Program-made: the position numbers and the translations under genes
The notes under the pieces: model-generated
Databases searched by the model: none
What the model saw: only the letters and a program-made list of their open reading frames with translations
Told to the model about the DNA's origin: nothing
Assembly (NCBI GenBank): GCA_965240325.2
Contig: OZ251224.1
Location: forward strand, 2,728,001 to 2,792,000
Source: Rebecca billardiae RCC1528
Taxonomy: Eukaryota > Haptophyta
Length of the DNA: 64,000 bases
Direction: 5' to 3'
Shown here: in pieces, positions 53,062 to 61,503 of the stretch
Numbering within the stretch: position 1 is the first letter of the stretch
Layout: the number at the start of each line of letters is the position of its first letter

Positions 53062-53208
53062 GTCTCTCGGTCAGGCTGGAGCGCCTGGCGCACTGGCGAC
53101 AGGCGGCGGCGGCTTGAGCGATCCGCTCGCCTTTGAGACGGGTGATGGCGCCCGCGGGCGGCGGGCCGCGGGAGCGAACGAAAGGGGGGCTTGAAAGCTC
53201 CTTGCACG
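53062..53208. promoter_or_regulatory. Shared 147-base promoter between Orai-like A and SELENOF
   Basis: The two start codons face away from each other with only this GC-rich spacer between them, so transcription from it must be bidirectional or the 5' ends overlap. No core element is identified. Confidence 0.4.
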
Positions 53209-53682
53209 ATGGGTGCCGCCACGGGCTTAGCCACGGGGCGTCGTCCGGGGACGGCTGCGCTGCTCCTGGGGGTGGCGGCGGTAGGGGCGGCCCCCGTGCC
53301 GTGTGCCGACCTCGGGTTTGCGCCGACGCTGCTGTGCTCGGCGTGCACCAAGCTGGGTGAGCGTATCGGCGCATCCGATCCTCTCGTCGCCGAGTGTGAG
53401 CGCTGCTGTGCTGAGGATGCCGGTGCGAGCAATCGCAAGTACGCCCGTGCCGTGTTGGAGGTGTGCAAGTGACGACTGGGGAGCTTCCCGAGCATCCGGG
53501 AGTTTCTTGAGACAAGCGCCGACAAGTACAAGAACTTCGAGGTCCGGTACAAGAATGGTGTGCCCCCTACGATGTTCCTCGAGAACGAGAACGGAGAGGT
53601 CGAGGAGGAGCTCAGCCTGAGCCACTGGAAGAGCGAGAATGTCGAGGAATTCTTGCAGGAGAAGCTCATCAGCTTGGAGTAG
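53209..53682 (+). CDS. SELENOF: Selenoprotein F (15-kDa selenoprotein) with in-frame TGA
   Basis: ATG 53209 opens a frame that reaches TGA at 53470-53472 and continues in the same frame to TAG at 53680, giving 157 residues with selenocysteine at about position 88. The N-terminus (GTAALLLGVAAVGAAPVP) is a signal peptide for the ER. A Cys-rich part follows (DLGFAPTLLCSACTKLGERI, then ECERCCAEDA), corresponding to the domain that binds UDP-glucose:glycoprotein glucosyltransferase. The redox motif then reads VCK-U-RLGSFP, where animal proteins have CGU. The thioredoxin-like end follows (PPTMFLENENGEVEEELSLS, HWKSENVEEFLQEKL). The post-TGA part matches the family exactly in order, so TGA is recoded. 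A SECIS-like hairpin lies 42 bases after the stop. It acts in glycoprotein folding control in the ER. No introns. Confidence 0.93.
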
Positions 53683-54513
53683 GCAACGATTGGATGACCC
53701 GAGCGGCTTCCGTCCGCGCGCAACGTGACGCATCGCCCAGAAACGACGCCCATGTCGAGGGGAGATGCTGAGACCCGAGGCCTACCTGCGAGCTGACTTC
53801 CGATCGCTTCCGCTTGTCACGATCGGTCTGTCCATGGATCCGCGGAGCGGCGCCATGACGGCTTGCAGGATGGCTCACCAGCGCGCGTTGGCGCCCATCG
53901 TCATCGGAACGTACGACGCATATTCTATGAACGCCTATGCCATCGAATCATGGCATCAGTTACTGTAATCCGCGAGTAGTAGTCATCATTATTAGTGCCT
54001 GACTCAGTCTGCACTCAGTCTCAGACCGAATAACTAATAAGTCGGCAATACTCACTTAATACTGATATTACTGTACGGAATACTAGTGGCCAAATTTTAA
54101 TAGTTATTAACTAGCGCTGAGCCAATAACTATATATATATATATTGATTATTAGATATTACTAGCAGCGGCCCGATTCAGACGACTGACGGAGCAAGCAC
54201 GGCCACGGCGCCCACGTCCACGACTCACGAGGCGCGGCTGTGACCGTGACGGCGACGGGCCCGGAGTCGGGGGCCTCACGCCGGTCGGCCCGGTCACCGG
54301 ACCGGGCCGCCGCCGCGCCAGGCCCAGGCCCAGGGCCGGCGGGGCCCTGCAATGCAAGCCCAGCGACCCCGGAGCATCACGCCGGCTCAGCCGGAGACCA
54401 CTCCTCGCCGGGTCGAAGGTGATCTCGCAGGGGGCACCAGTTGATGATCCCGGCTGAGTAGTTACTCGTGTCGTGGGCGGAGTGACGAGTCAGGGGCCTT
54501 GTCGATTTTGCGA
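53683..54513. other. SELENOF 3' flank and AT-rich spacer
   Basis: Apart from the SECIS (53720-53775) nothing is recognised. 53970-54160 is AT-rich, with TATATATATATA at 54130-54143; 54200-54420 is GC-rich. Confidence 0.5.
53720..53775 (+). promoter_or_regulatory. SECIS element (type II-like) in the SELENOF 3' UTR
   Basis: The 5' core GTGA (53725-53728) and the 3' core TGA (53769-53771) flank a stem in which GCATC pairs with GATGC and CCC with GGG. The internal loop begins with the unpaired AAA (53741-53743). It is followed by a mini-stem CGAC/GTCG, which places the As in an internal bulge as in form II SECIS structures. The order RTGA - stem - AA - ministem - GA is the eukaryotic selenocysteine insertion signature. 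Confidence 0.75.
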
Positions 54514-55157
54514 TTACATTGTGCCGTCAAACTCGCCCGTGACGATGGTGTCTGCAGACAGCTTCAACAGGCGGTAGATACGACGACCTCCACGCCACAT
54601 GGTGATGACCGTCAGGAGGATGAGCACCGTGTTCGGAATCGCGAACTCTGCGCGCACGGAAGGGAGGTGGCGCAAATGAGAGCGGGCCGTCGCACAGTCG
54701 GCTCGCACAGGTGAACGGGGCGCGCACCCCATGTGAACTGCATCCAGTGGTAGAGCAGCGCGCTGAAGTTGAAGCAGAGAAGGCCAAGGCTGAAGCAGGC
54801 GAATGTGAATCGGTAGTGTGTCATCATCCCGTCCACCGCTTTGTGCATGCTTCCATCGGGACCCCGCAGGGCAAGCCCCGGACCGAGAATGGCAACGAGC
54901 GTCGCGTTGACAACGGTGAGCATCTGCAGACCCATGATGAGCGTCGTCACGACAAGGTAAACCGACTGGACGATTTCATTCGCATCCGGCTCCCATGGGA
55001 CCTCGGTCAGCCCGAACCATGCGAATCCAGCCAGGAGTGCTGCCTGCGTCGAGATCGAGAGGCAATTGTTCGTGTAGAACGTGAGCTCACGCTCACGAAT
55101 TCGCAAGAGGTTGACCTTCAGGTTGGTGCGCAGGGCATTCTTGTCGGCGTAGAGCAT
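54514..55157 (-). CDS. Orai-like four-helix calcium channel, copy B (Glu at filter position)
   Basis: Two exons (55157-54728 and 54647-54514) give 187 residues; the 80-base intron is in phase 1. The start MLYADKNALRTNLKVNLLRI parallels copy A. Helix 1 is SISTQAALLAGFAWFGLTEV. It keeps the ALL-x-GFA signature and Glu at the Orai selectivity-filter position. Helix 2 is SVYLVVTTLIMGLQMLTVVN, followed by ATLVAILGPGLALRGPDGSM. Helix 3 is FTFACFSLGLLCFNFSALLY. Helix 4 is IPNTVLILLTVITMWRGGRR, followed by a short basic tail. Length and topology fit an Orai core without long termini. It would carry Ca2+ into the cytosol if it is an Orai. Copy A has two extra introns, so the pair is an old tandem duplication with SELENOF between them. 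STIM-like partners are not present in the window. Confidence 0.62.
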
Positions 55158-56058
55158 GGCCTACAGCTGCGAGCTGAACTCTCAGCTCTGGAGTGAGCGG
55201 ACGGTGCGCGCTCCTACGCCGCAGTTGAGCTCGCCGCCCCCATTTGCGGGCGCTGCCCTGGCAAGAGTGTTGCCTGCTTGGCAGCTTGGACAGCTTTGAG
55301 CTTCCGGAATTCCGGGGAGCCCTGGGAGAGTGGGAGGCCGTGCCGGTCCTGCTGCCCCGGCCCCGGCCGGTGCGTGCACGCCAAAGCTCCGAAAGCATGC
55401 ATGCACACCACCAATGCCGCATGCGGGCGATGCGGCCACAACTCCCATGGCGGCGCTTGGCTGCCGCGGGGGTGCCTGAGGTGAATACCCCGCGAGGCGT
55501 GGCAAGATGTGCGGCCTTCTCGTGGTCGTCGCCTCCTCCATGGCCAGTTGCCAGCAGCAGAGCCGCAGCGCCATCGCTGCGCATGGCAAGGTTGGATACG
55601 TCGGCCAGGCCTCGGCCAGCCTTGCCGGCTGCGCCGCCACATCATCAGCAGCCTGAAGTTGCCAGCATCATCCAATTGTAGTGTGAAGTCGCGTCGTTAG
55701 TCAGCAAACAATGGGGCCCGCTGTGAGATGACAGGTCCGAGATGACTGCGGTACTCCGCCGTCCACGCCGCCGTCGCGCCGGGCCCGGCCGCCCCCGGGC
55801 CAGGCCCAGTACTGCCCCACACGGCTACTCCGAGGCTCATAGTAGCTACTGCAGCTGCTTATGCACGGTCCATTCACTCTAAGTGCCGTGACCGTGCGGC
55901 CGTGCCCGGAGTGACTGATCATTGTAGCGGCGCTGCAAGCGCGCCGAGTTCCGACACTGGTCTCGTGCGCAGTATCGTCGTCGTAGCCGTGCGACACACT
56001 CACACAGCGCTCCTGCCGCCGGCAATGGTTATGGTGCGTGAGCTCGAGGCATGCCGCA
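55158..56058. other. Spacer with no recognised feature
   Basis: About 900 bases of moderately GC-rich DNA between two minus-strand genes. Open frames on both strands overlap and are mutually exclusive. No domain or repeat is recognised. Confidence 0.4.
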
Positions 56059-58888
56059 CTACGAGAGCGGGCTCGTCCGCACGCTGCCGCCCGTAGCGAC
56101 ACGGCCCGCCACGGTCGACACCGCCTGCCAGGCGCCGTGCGGGGTGGCCGCACGCTGCGCGGCGGTCGGCCGCAGCAGCCGCTGCAGCAGCCGCTTGAGC
56201 TCCGCGCGCGCGGCCTCCAGCTCGTGCCGCGACGGCCCGGCGGGCTGCCTGCCCCGCCGCCTGCCGGGCGCGTCGTCCTCGTCCTCGTCCTCGTCGCTGT
56301 CGCTGCCACCGCCCACGCCGATCTCCCGGCGGAGATCGTCGTCCATCTCAATATCCATCTCCTCAGCAGCGCGCTGCAGCCAATCAGCTTTCGCCTTGGC
56401 CTTGCGCTCGGTGTGCAGCTGCTGGTCGAGCTTGGCGGCGAGGTGTATGGCGCGGTGCACGCGCGGGAGCACCTCGCTCAGCACGCCGAGGCCCTCGAAC
56501 CGCTGGAACCCCTCCGCGCCCATCCCCAGCCCGTGCGCGATCGTCCGGTACCGCTTCTCCTCGGCAGGCTCGACGAGCGCGATCGACAGGCCGTCCGAGC
56601 GCGCGCGCGCCGTGCGGCCCGAGCGGTGCACGTACGTCTCGACGGTGTGCGGCAGCTGGTAGTGCACGACGTACTCGAGGCCCTTGATGTCGAGCCCGCG
56701 CGCCGCCACGTCCGTCGCGAGGAGGACGGCGCCATCCTGCGGGAGCGCGCGCGGGGAAGGGCCAAAGCCGTGACACACGTGTGAGTGAGTCGCGCGAGCG
56801 CGCGGCGTGGCGCGGGCGGCGGGCCGCGGCGCGGCGCGCCGCGCCGCGCTCGCTCGCGCTCACGAGCTTCTTGAACTTGTCGAGGTGCTGGAGCCGCTGG
56901 CGCTGCTGCATCGACGCGTGCAGCGTCACGGTGGGCAGCTCGAGCAGCGGCAGCAGCGCGCCCAGCCGCCGGATGCACGCGATCGAGTTGGCGAACACGA
57001 TGCCGCGCCGCGGCCGCAGCGAACAGAGCAGGGTGAACAAAATCGCTTCCTTGTCTGCAGCGACGCAGGCGAGCTTGCGCTGCTGGAGCGTCTCGACGGT
57101 GAGCTGCTCGCGCGAGAGGTCGACCGTGTGCACCGGGCGGTGGAAGCGCAGCTTGTCGAACAGCCGCAGCATCGCCGGGTTCTCCCCGCCGCCCGCCACC
57201 GCCGCCATGTCGGCGGGCGGCGCGGGCGCCGGGCGCCCCTTCTTGCCGCCCTTGCGGCCGCCCTTGCCCTTGGGCGCGGCCGCGGCGCCGCGCTTGCGCC
57301 GGAGCTCGGCGGGTAGCGTGAGCGTGGCCGAGAAGAGGAAGGTCTGGCGCGGGGGCGCGCGCGGCGCCGCGCGCGCCTCCGCGCGCGCGCCCTCCTCCTC
57401 CTCCTCGCCGCCGCCGCCATCGCCACCGTCGTCGCCGTCGCCGTCGCCGCCCTCGCCCTCGCCCTCGCCGCCGGTCGCGTCGGCGGCCGACGGCGCCACC
57501 CCGCCTTCGACCATGTCGACGATGGCGCCGAGCTCGGCGAAGTGGCCGGGCGCGACCATCCGATCGGCCTCGTCGAGCACGAGGAAGCGCACGCGCGAGA
57601 GCCGCGCCAGGTGCGCGTCCGAGTGCTGCGTGAGCAGCTCCCACAGCCGCCCCGGCGTGGCGACAATCACCGCAGGCCGCTTGGTGAGAAGTCGCCGTTG
57701 CTTCGGGATGGCCATGCCGCCGACAAGCGCGATCACGCGCGTGTCAGGCGAGCGCGGGAGCACGGCGGCGAAGTGCTCGGCCACCTGCAGCGCGAGCTCG
57801 CGCGTGGGCAGCAGGATGAGCGCCGTCGGCGCGTCCGCGGCGCCGTGCTGCTCCCCGTCCTCGCCAGCGCCGCCGTCGTCACCGCCGCCGCCGTCACCGC
57901 CGCCGTCGTCACCGCGGCCGGCAGCGACCTCGTCGTCGCCCTCGCCCTCGCCTCCGCCCTCCGCGGTCGCGCGGCGCGGCGAGGGGTCGTGCGCGCCGGC
58001 GGCGCGGCGCGCGGTGAGCAGGTGGTGCGCGATGGGCAGCGCAAACGCCAGCGTCTTCCCCGAGCCCGTCTCCGCCGCGCCGATCACGTCCATCCCCTGG
58101 GCAATGGCCGCCGGCACGCACGCCGCCTGGATGGGGGTCGGCTGGCTGAAGCCGACGCGCGACAGCGCGCGCAGCAGCGAGCGGTGCAGCCCGAGCGGGC
58201 GCCACGCGTCGACGCTCACCGGTGCCGTTGACGTGCGCCCACCATCCGCAGGCTGCGCCGCGCCCCGGCCGGCGCCACCATCGCTACCGCCCTCGCGCGC
58301 GCTCTCGACGGCCGAGGCCGCACCGCCCGCGTCGCCCGGCGCTGCGGCTGCGAGCTTGCGCGACTTGGCCGCGCCCGCCGGCTTCGCGTCGGGCGTGGCG
58401 CCCGCCGGCCGTGCCTTCGGGCCGGCATCGGCCGCTTCGCGCTTGCGCTTGCGAGCTCCATCCACCGCCTCCTCCGGCTCGGCCTGGCACGCGGGCTCGG
58501 CGCCGAGCGCACCCTCCCGCGCCGCCAGCTGCTCCCTGCGGCGCTGTTTGGCCAGCCGCCGCCGCTCAGCCTTGGGGAGCTTCTCCGGCGCGGCGAGCTC
58601 CCCCTCGCCATGCGCATCTGCGCCACGAGCGCGCGCTCTGTCGCCGTCATCTGCCCCCGCATCCTTCCCGCTCGCCGCGGCTGCGGTGCGCTTGCTCGCG
58701 TCCGGCTTGGCCGGCTTGCCTGTCGGCACGGTCGTCATGCGCTTGCTGAACTCCTCGCCGTCGATCTCCTCGAGGCCGAGAATCCCACCCTCCTGACTGT
58801 ACCGCATCCACTCCAGGTCGAGAGGGACGTCGTTCCAGACCTGGTCGCGATCCGCGGCGCCGCGCGTGCCGCCCTTGTTCTTCCCCAT
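56059..58888 (-). CDS. DDX24: DEAD-box RNA helicase, DDX24/Mak5 type
   Basis: Two exons (58888-56864 and 56736-56059) give about 900 residues; the 127-base intron is in phase 0 (GTGAGC...GCAG). The N-terminus is basic/acidic low complexity. The helicase core starts with [20 protein letters not shown] and [20 protein letters not shown] (Q motif), then [17 protein letters not shown] (Walker A). [29 protein letters not shown] and VLDEADRMV (DEAD) follow, with [12 protein letters not shown] after an acidic insert. The second RecA domain has [20 protein letters not shown], then [20 protein letters not shown] and [11 protein letters not shown]. The AAETGSGKT motif and the acidic insert between DEAD and SAT are features of Mak5/DDX24, which works in the nucleolus on 60S ribosome assembly. 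Glu/Asp/Gly-rich inserts are unusually long. The C-terminus is helical and then acidic ([11 protein letters not shown]). Confidence 0.9.
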
Positions 58889-59500
58889 GCTGCGCGGAGT
58901 GCGGACGTGAGCACGCGGCCAGCGTATCCCGCGTGCATTCGTGCAAAGCGGATTTTGCAGGACCGGAGTACCGGACTCCATTTACGGCGGCCGCGTGAGG
59001 ACGTGCGCCGCGGAACGCCGCCACTCTCTAATCAAGGGCCTTGTCTAACTGTAATGACTAGCTAGCTACCTCGCCAGGCTCCTGGTCTCAGTCTGTGACG
59101 ATGCGCAGTTCTGTGATCATCGATATTCGATGCCACCACCGACTCATCAGCTGATATATAGCGTGGCAGTGACGATGTCTTAGACGACGATACTCATTGA
59201 TGGCTTCAGAGCTGGTAGCAAGCTAGTCAGGAGGCTACGAGCACGAGCAGCCGCGCCCAGACCGTGGCGGGTGCACGATTGCGCAGCCGCCTGCCGCCTC
59301 GCCGGGCTGTGAAGTGTGAGCACAGCGGTCGCTTGTGGTCGTTGCCGATGCGGATTCCCAACTCCCCAAAGATGACGCCCGCTCGTGCTCGCCGGTTGCG
59401 CGCACAGAGTGCGCGCCCCCAGCTACCGCCGTGCGCCGGGCAACTCGCCGCGCGGCCGGGGCTGGGACCAGCCCAGCCTCGACCACAGCGCGGCGCCGGC
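58889..59500. other. Intergenic spacer
   Basis: About 610 bases between two minus-strand genes. It is AT-richer around 59090-59220. Nothing recognised. Confidence 0.45.
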
Positions 59501-61246
59501 TCAGTCGGCCTGGCCCTCGAGCACCTCCTCAGGCGCGTTGGGCGACGCGTACAGCAGCGTGGCCTTGACGCGCTTGCGGTACCACGCGACGCCGACGCCG
59601 AGCACAACGACGCCGATGCCGAACGCCACGAGCAGCGTGACAACGAGCGGGTTGTGCATCGCCTCGCCGACAGACACCTTGTCCCCGGGGCGGCGCGGCC
59701 GGCGGCTGCGCCCCGGGTCGATCTGGTCGTACTTGGTGCCGCGGTTCTCGACGAGCTCGCCGTACTCGAAGGCCTTGCACTCCTTCTCCTTGGCCGCGCA
59801 CGTCCTCGCGAACGCGTGCATCAGCGTCGACTGGATGCTCGCCCACGACTCGGTGTGCACGCCGTCGTACTCGCACGCGTCCGAGGCGATGTCGTAGGCG
59901 TCGCAGCAGTGGTTGCTGCACAGCTTGGACTCGGGGATCGAGGTGGTGTCGTTGTTGTCGAAGGCGTTGAAGCCGCACAGCGACTTCACCACGTCGAGCG
60001 CGCCCTTGTCCGTGCCGACGACGCGCGTGCCCTGCGTCACCGCGCACGCCGGCGTGCACACGCGGTTCGAGTGCGTCGTGCACTTGATCCGTTCCTCCAT
60101 GCCATGTGAGCACTCGGAGCATGGCGCGCACGCGCCCTCGACGCGCGCGTAGAAGTCGTGCGGGCACGAGCCGTCGTCCTCGGGCGCGAGCTCGCCCTCG
60201 CGCAGCTTGGGCGGCGCGGCCCCGCAGGTCTTCGGCGCCTCCACGCCGCACAGCGACCACCGCTCCTTCGGGTCGGTCGTGTAGCACCACGGGCCCGCCT
60301 CGCCGTCCGGGTTGCGGCAGTAGTTGTGCCCGCCGAGCCCCGCGTCGGGGTAGAAGCTCGCCGTGCGCGTGTGCTGGTGCGGCGTCTGCTCGGACCACGC
60401 CTGGCAGGGGGTGCCGCGCTCGGTCGTGTTCTTCGTGCCGCGGTAGTCCCTGCCGTCCGCCTCCCAGAAGCACGCGTCGTGGCCGTGGAAGCAGTCGGCG
60501 CCGTCGTACTGGCACTGCGGCACGTTGCACTCGGCGTCGCACTCGCCGTCGTCAATGTAGCGCGGCAGGCAGTGCGGCGCGCACCCCTTGGTCTGGCCCG
60601 GCTCGAGGCAGTCGGTGCCATCCCAGTCGCACTCCGCGACGAAGCACGCCTCGTCGCACAGCCCGTCGTCCGTCCAGAGCGTGGGGCACCCCCTTGCGCA
60701 ATAGCTGCCGGTCGTGAGGCAGTCGCCCGCGTCGTAGAGGCACGCGGTCGTGTTGCACTCCTCGTGGCAGATGTTGTCGCTCAGGTCGATGTGCTGGCAG
60801 CCCGGGGCGCACTCCACCTTCGTCGGGTCCGTGATCGTCGGGTCGGTGAAGTTGGTCACCGCAAACAAGAAGTCGGTCGACGAGTAGCCGTACAGCATCA
60901 CGTACAGCTCGCAGTTGGCCGGGTTCGGGCAGTCGAACTCGAAGCCATCGCGCCGGATGAGCATCTCCTCCATGCCCGCGTTGTTCAGGGCCCACACCGA
61001 GTCCGTCGGCGGGTAGTCCACGTCCTCGAACGAGATGTAGCAGTCCGCGTCGCCGTAGATCGGCACGATGCTCACCTTCATGACCGACACGTTTGCCGGC
61101 ACCCTCACCTTGTAGTACGCCGACTGGCTCATGAAGAGCTGGGCGCGCTCGATCGTGCCGAAGAAGTACGGCTTGTACTCGTGGTCCTCCGCGCGGGCCG
61201 GCGCCACCGCGCACGCCAGCGCGAGCGCCGCGAGGAGCTTCAACAT
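59501..61246 (-). CDS. Receptor-like membrane protein with LNR repeats and a kringle
   Basis: One exon encodes 581 residues from ATG 61246. The signal peptide is MLKLLAALALACAVAPARA. A roughly 120-residue beta-rich N-terminal domain follows (YYKVRVPANVSVMKVSIVPI, CELYVMLYGYSSTDFLFAVT). Three LNR/Notch-type repeats come next: CQHIDLSDNICHEECNTTAC, CPTLWTDDGLCDEACFVAEC and CLPRYIDDGECDAECNVPQC, each with Asp/Asn calcium ligands. Then comes a kringle: DYRGTKNTTERGTPCQAWSE, GLGGHNYCRNPDGEAGPWCY and CGVEAPKTC. A Cys-rich TNFR-like segment is followed by a long Cys-containing stalk. One membrane helix (NPLVVTLLVAFGIGVVVLGV) and a short basic cytosolic tail end the protein. It should sit at the cell surface with its ligand-binding part outside. 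The ligand is unknown. Confidence 0.85.
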   Translation of the reverse strand: MLKLLAALALACAVAPARAEDHEYKPYFFGTIERAQLFMSQSAYYKVRVPANVSVMKVSIVPIYGDADCYISFEDVDYPPTDSVWALNNAGMEEMLIRRDGFEFDCPNPANCELYVMLYGYSSTDFLFAVTNFTDPTITDPTKVECAPGCQHIDLSDNICHEECNTTACLYDAGDCLTTGSYCARGCPTLWTDDGLCDEACFVAECDWDGTDCLEPGQTKGCAPHCLPRYIDDGECDAECNVPQCQYDGADCFHGHDACFWEADGRDYRGTKNTTERGTPCQAWSEQTPHQHTRTASFYPDAGLGGHNYCRNPDGEAGPWCYTTDPKERWSLCGVEAPKTCGAAPPKLREGELAPEDDGSCPHDFYARVEGACAPCSECSHGMEERIKCTTHSNRVCTPACAVTQGTRVVGTDKGALDVVKSLCGFNAFDNNDTTSIPESKLCSNHCCDAYDIASDACEYDGVHTESWASIQSTLMHAFARTCAAKEKECKAFEYGELVENRGTKYDQIDPGRSRRPRRPGDKVSVGEAMHNPLVVTLLVAFGIGVVVLGVGVAWYRKRVKATLLYASPNAPEEVLEGQAD

Positions 61247-61503
61247 CGGCACACGAGGGTGGCGGACGCAACTGGGGCCGCCGCCGCCGCTTCACGAGCC
61301 CACCCGCGCGCTGGGCAGGCGCCGCGGCTCGTGAAGCGGCCTGCCCAGCGCGGCTCAGCGGAGGACTGGTGGAGGTGCTGTGCAGTCCGGGAGAGGGCAA
61401 CACCATTCCGGTGCTCGGCGAGGCGCGCCGGCCGGGGCCGGGGCGGGCGCACGGGAGAGCACGGCCAAGACTCGCGTGCAGTCGGCGTGTAGCGTGCCCG
61501 GCC
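61247..61503. promoter_or_regulatory. Divergent promoter region with interleaved inverted repeats
   Basis: These 257 bases separate the receptor-like and amidohydrolase genes. Within them, A (61287-61300) pairs with A' (61326-61339) and B (61307-61319) pairs with B' (61340-61352), in the order A-B-A'-B'. The arms are 14 and 13 bases and perfect. Such an order forms an H-type pseudoknot rather than nested hairpins. Confidence 0.7.

Noticed and set aside
53191-53472. Stand-alone 93-residue protein ending at TGA 53470
   Set aside because: The family-specific sequence continues in frame after the TGA and a SECIS-like hairpin follows, so TGA is read as selenocysteine.
52797-53753. 318-residue minus-strand ORF across SELENOF
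   Set aside because: It is antisense to SELENOF and then runs through the first intron of the Orai-like A gene; only the spliced exons make sense.
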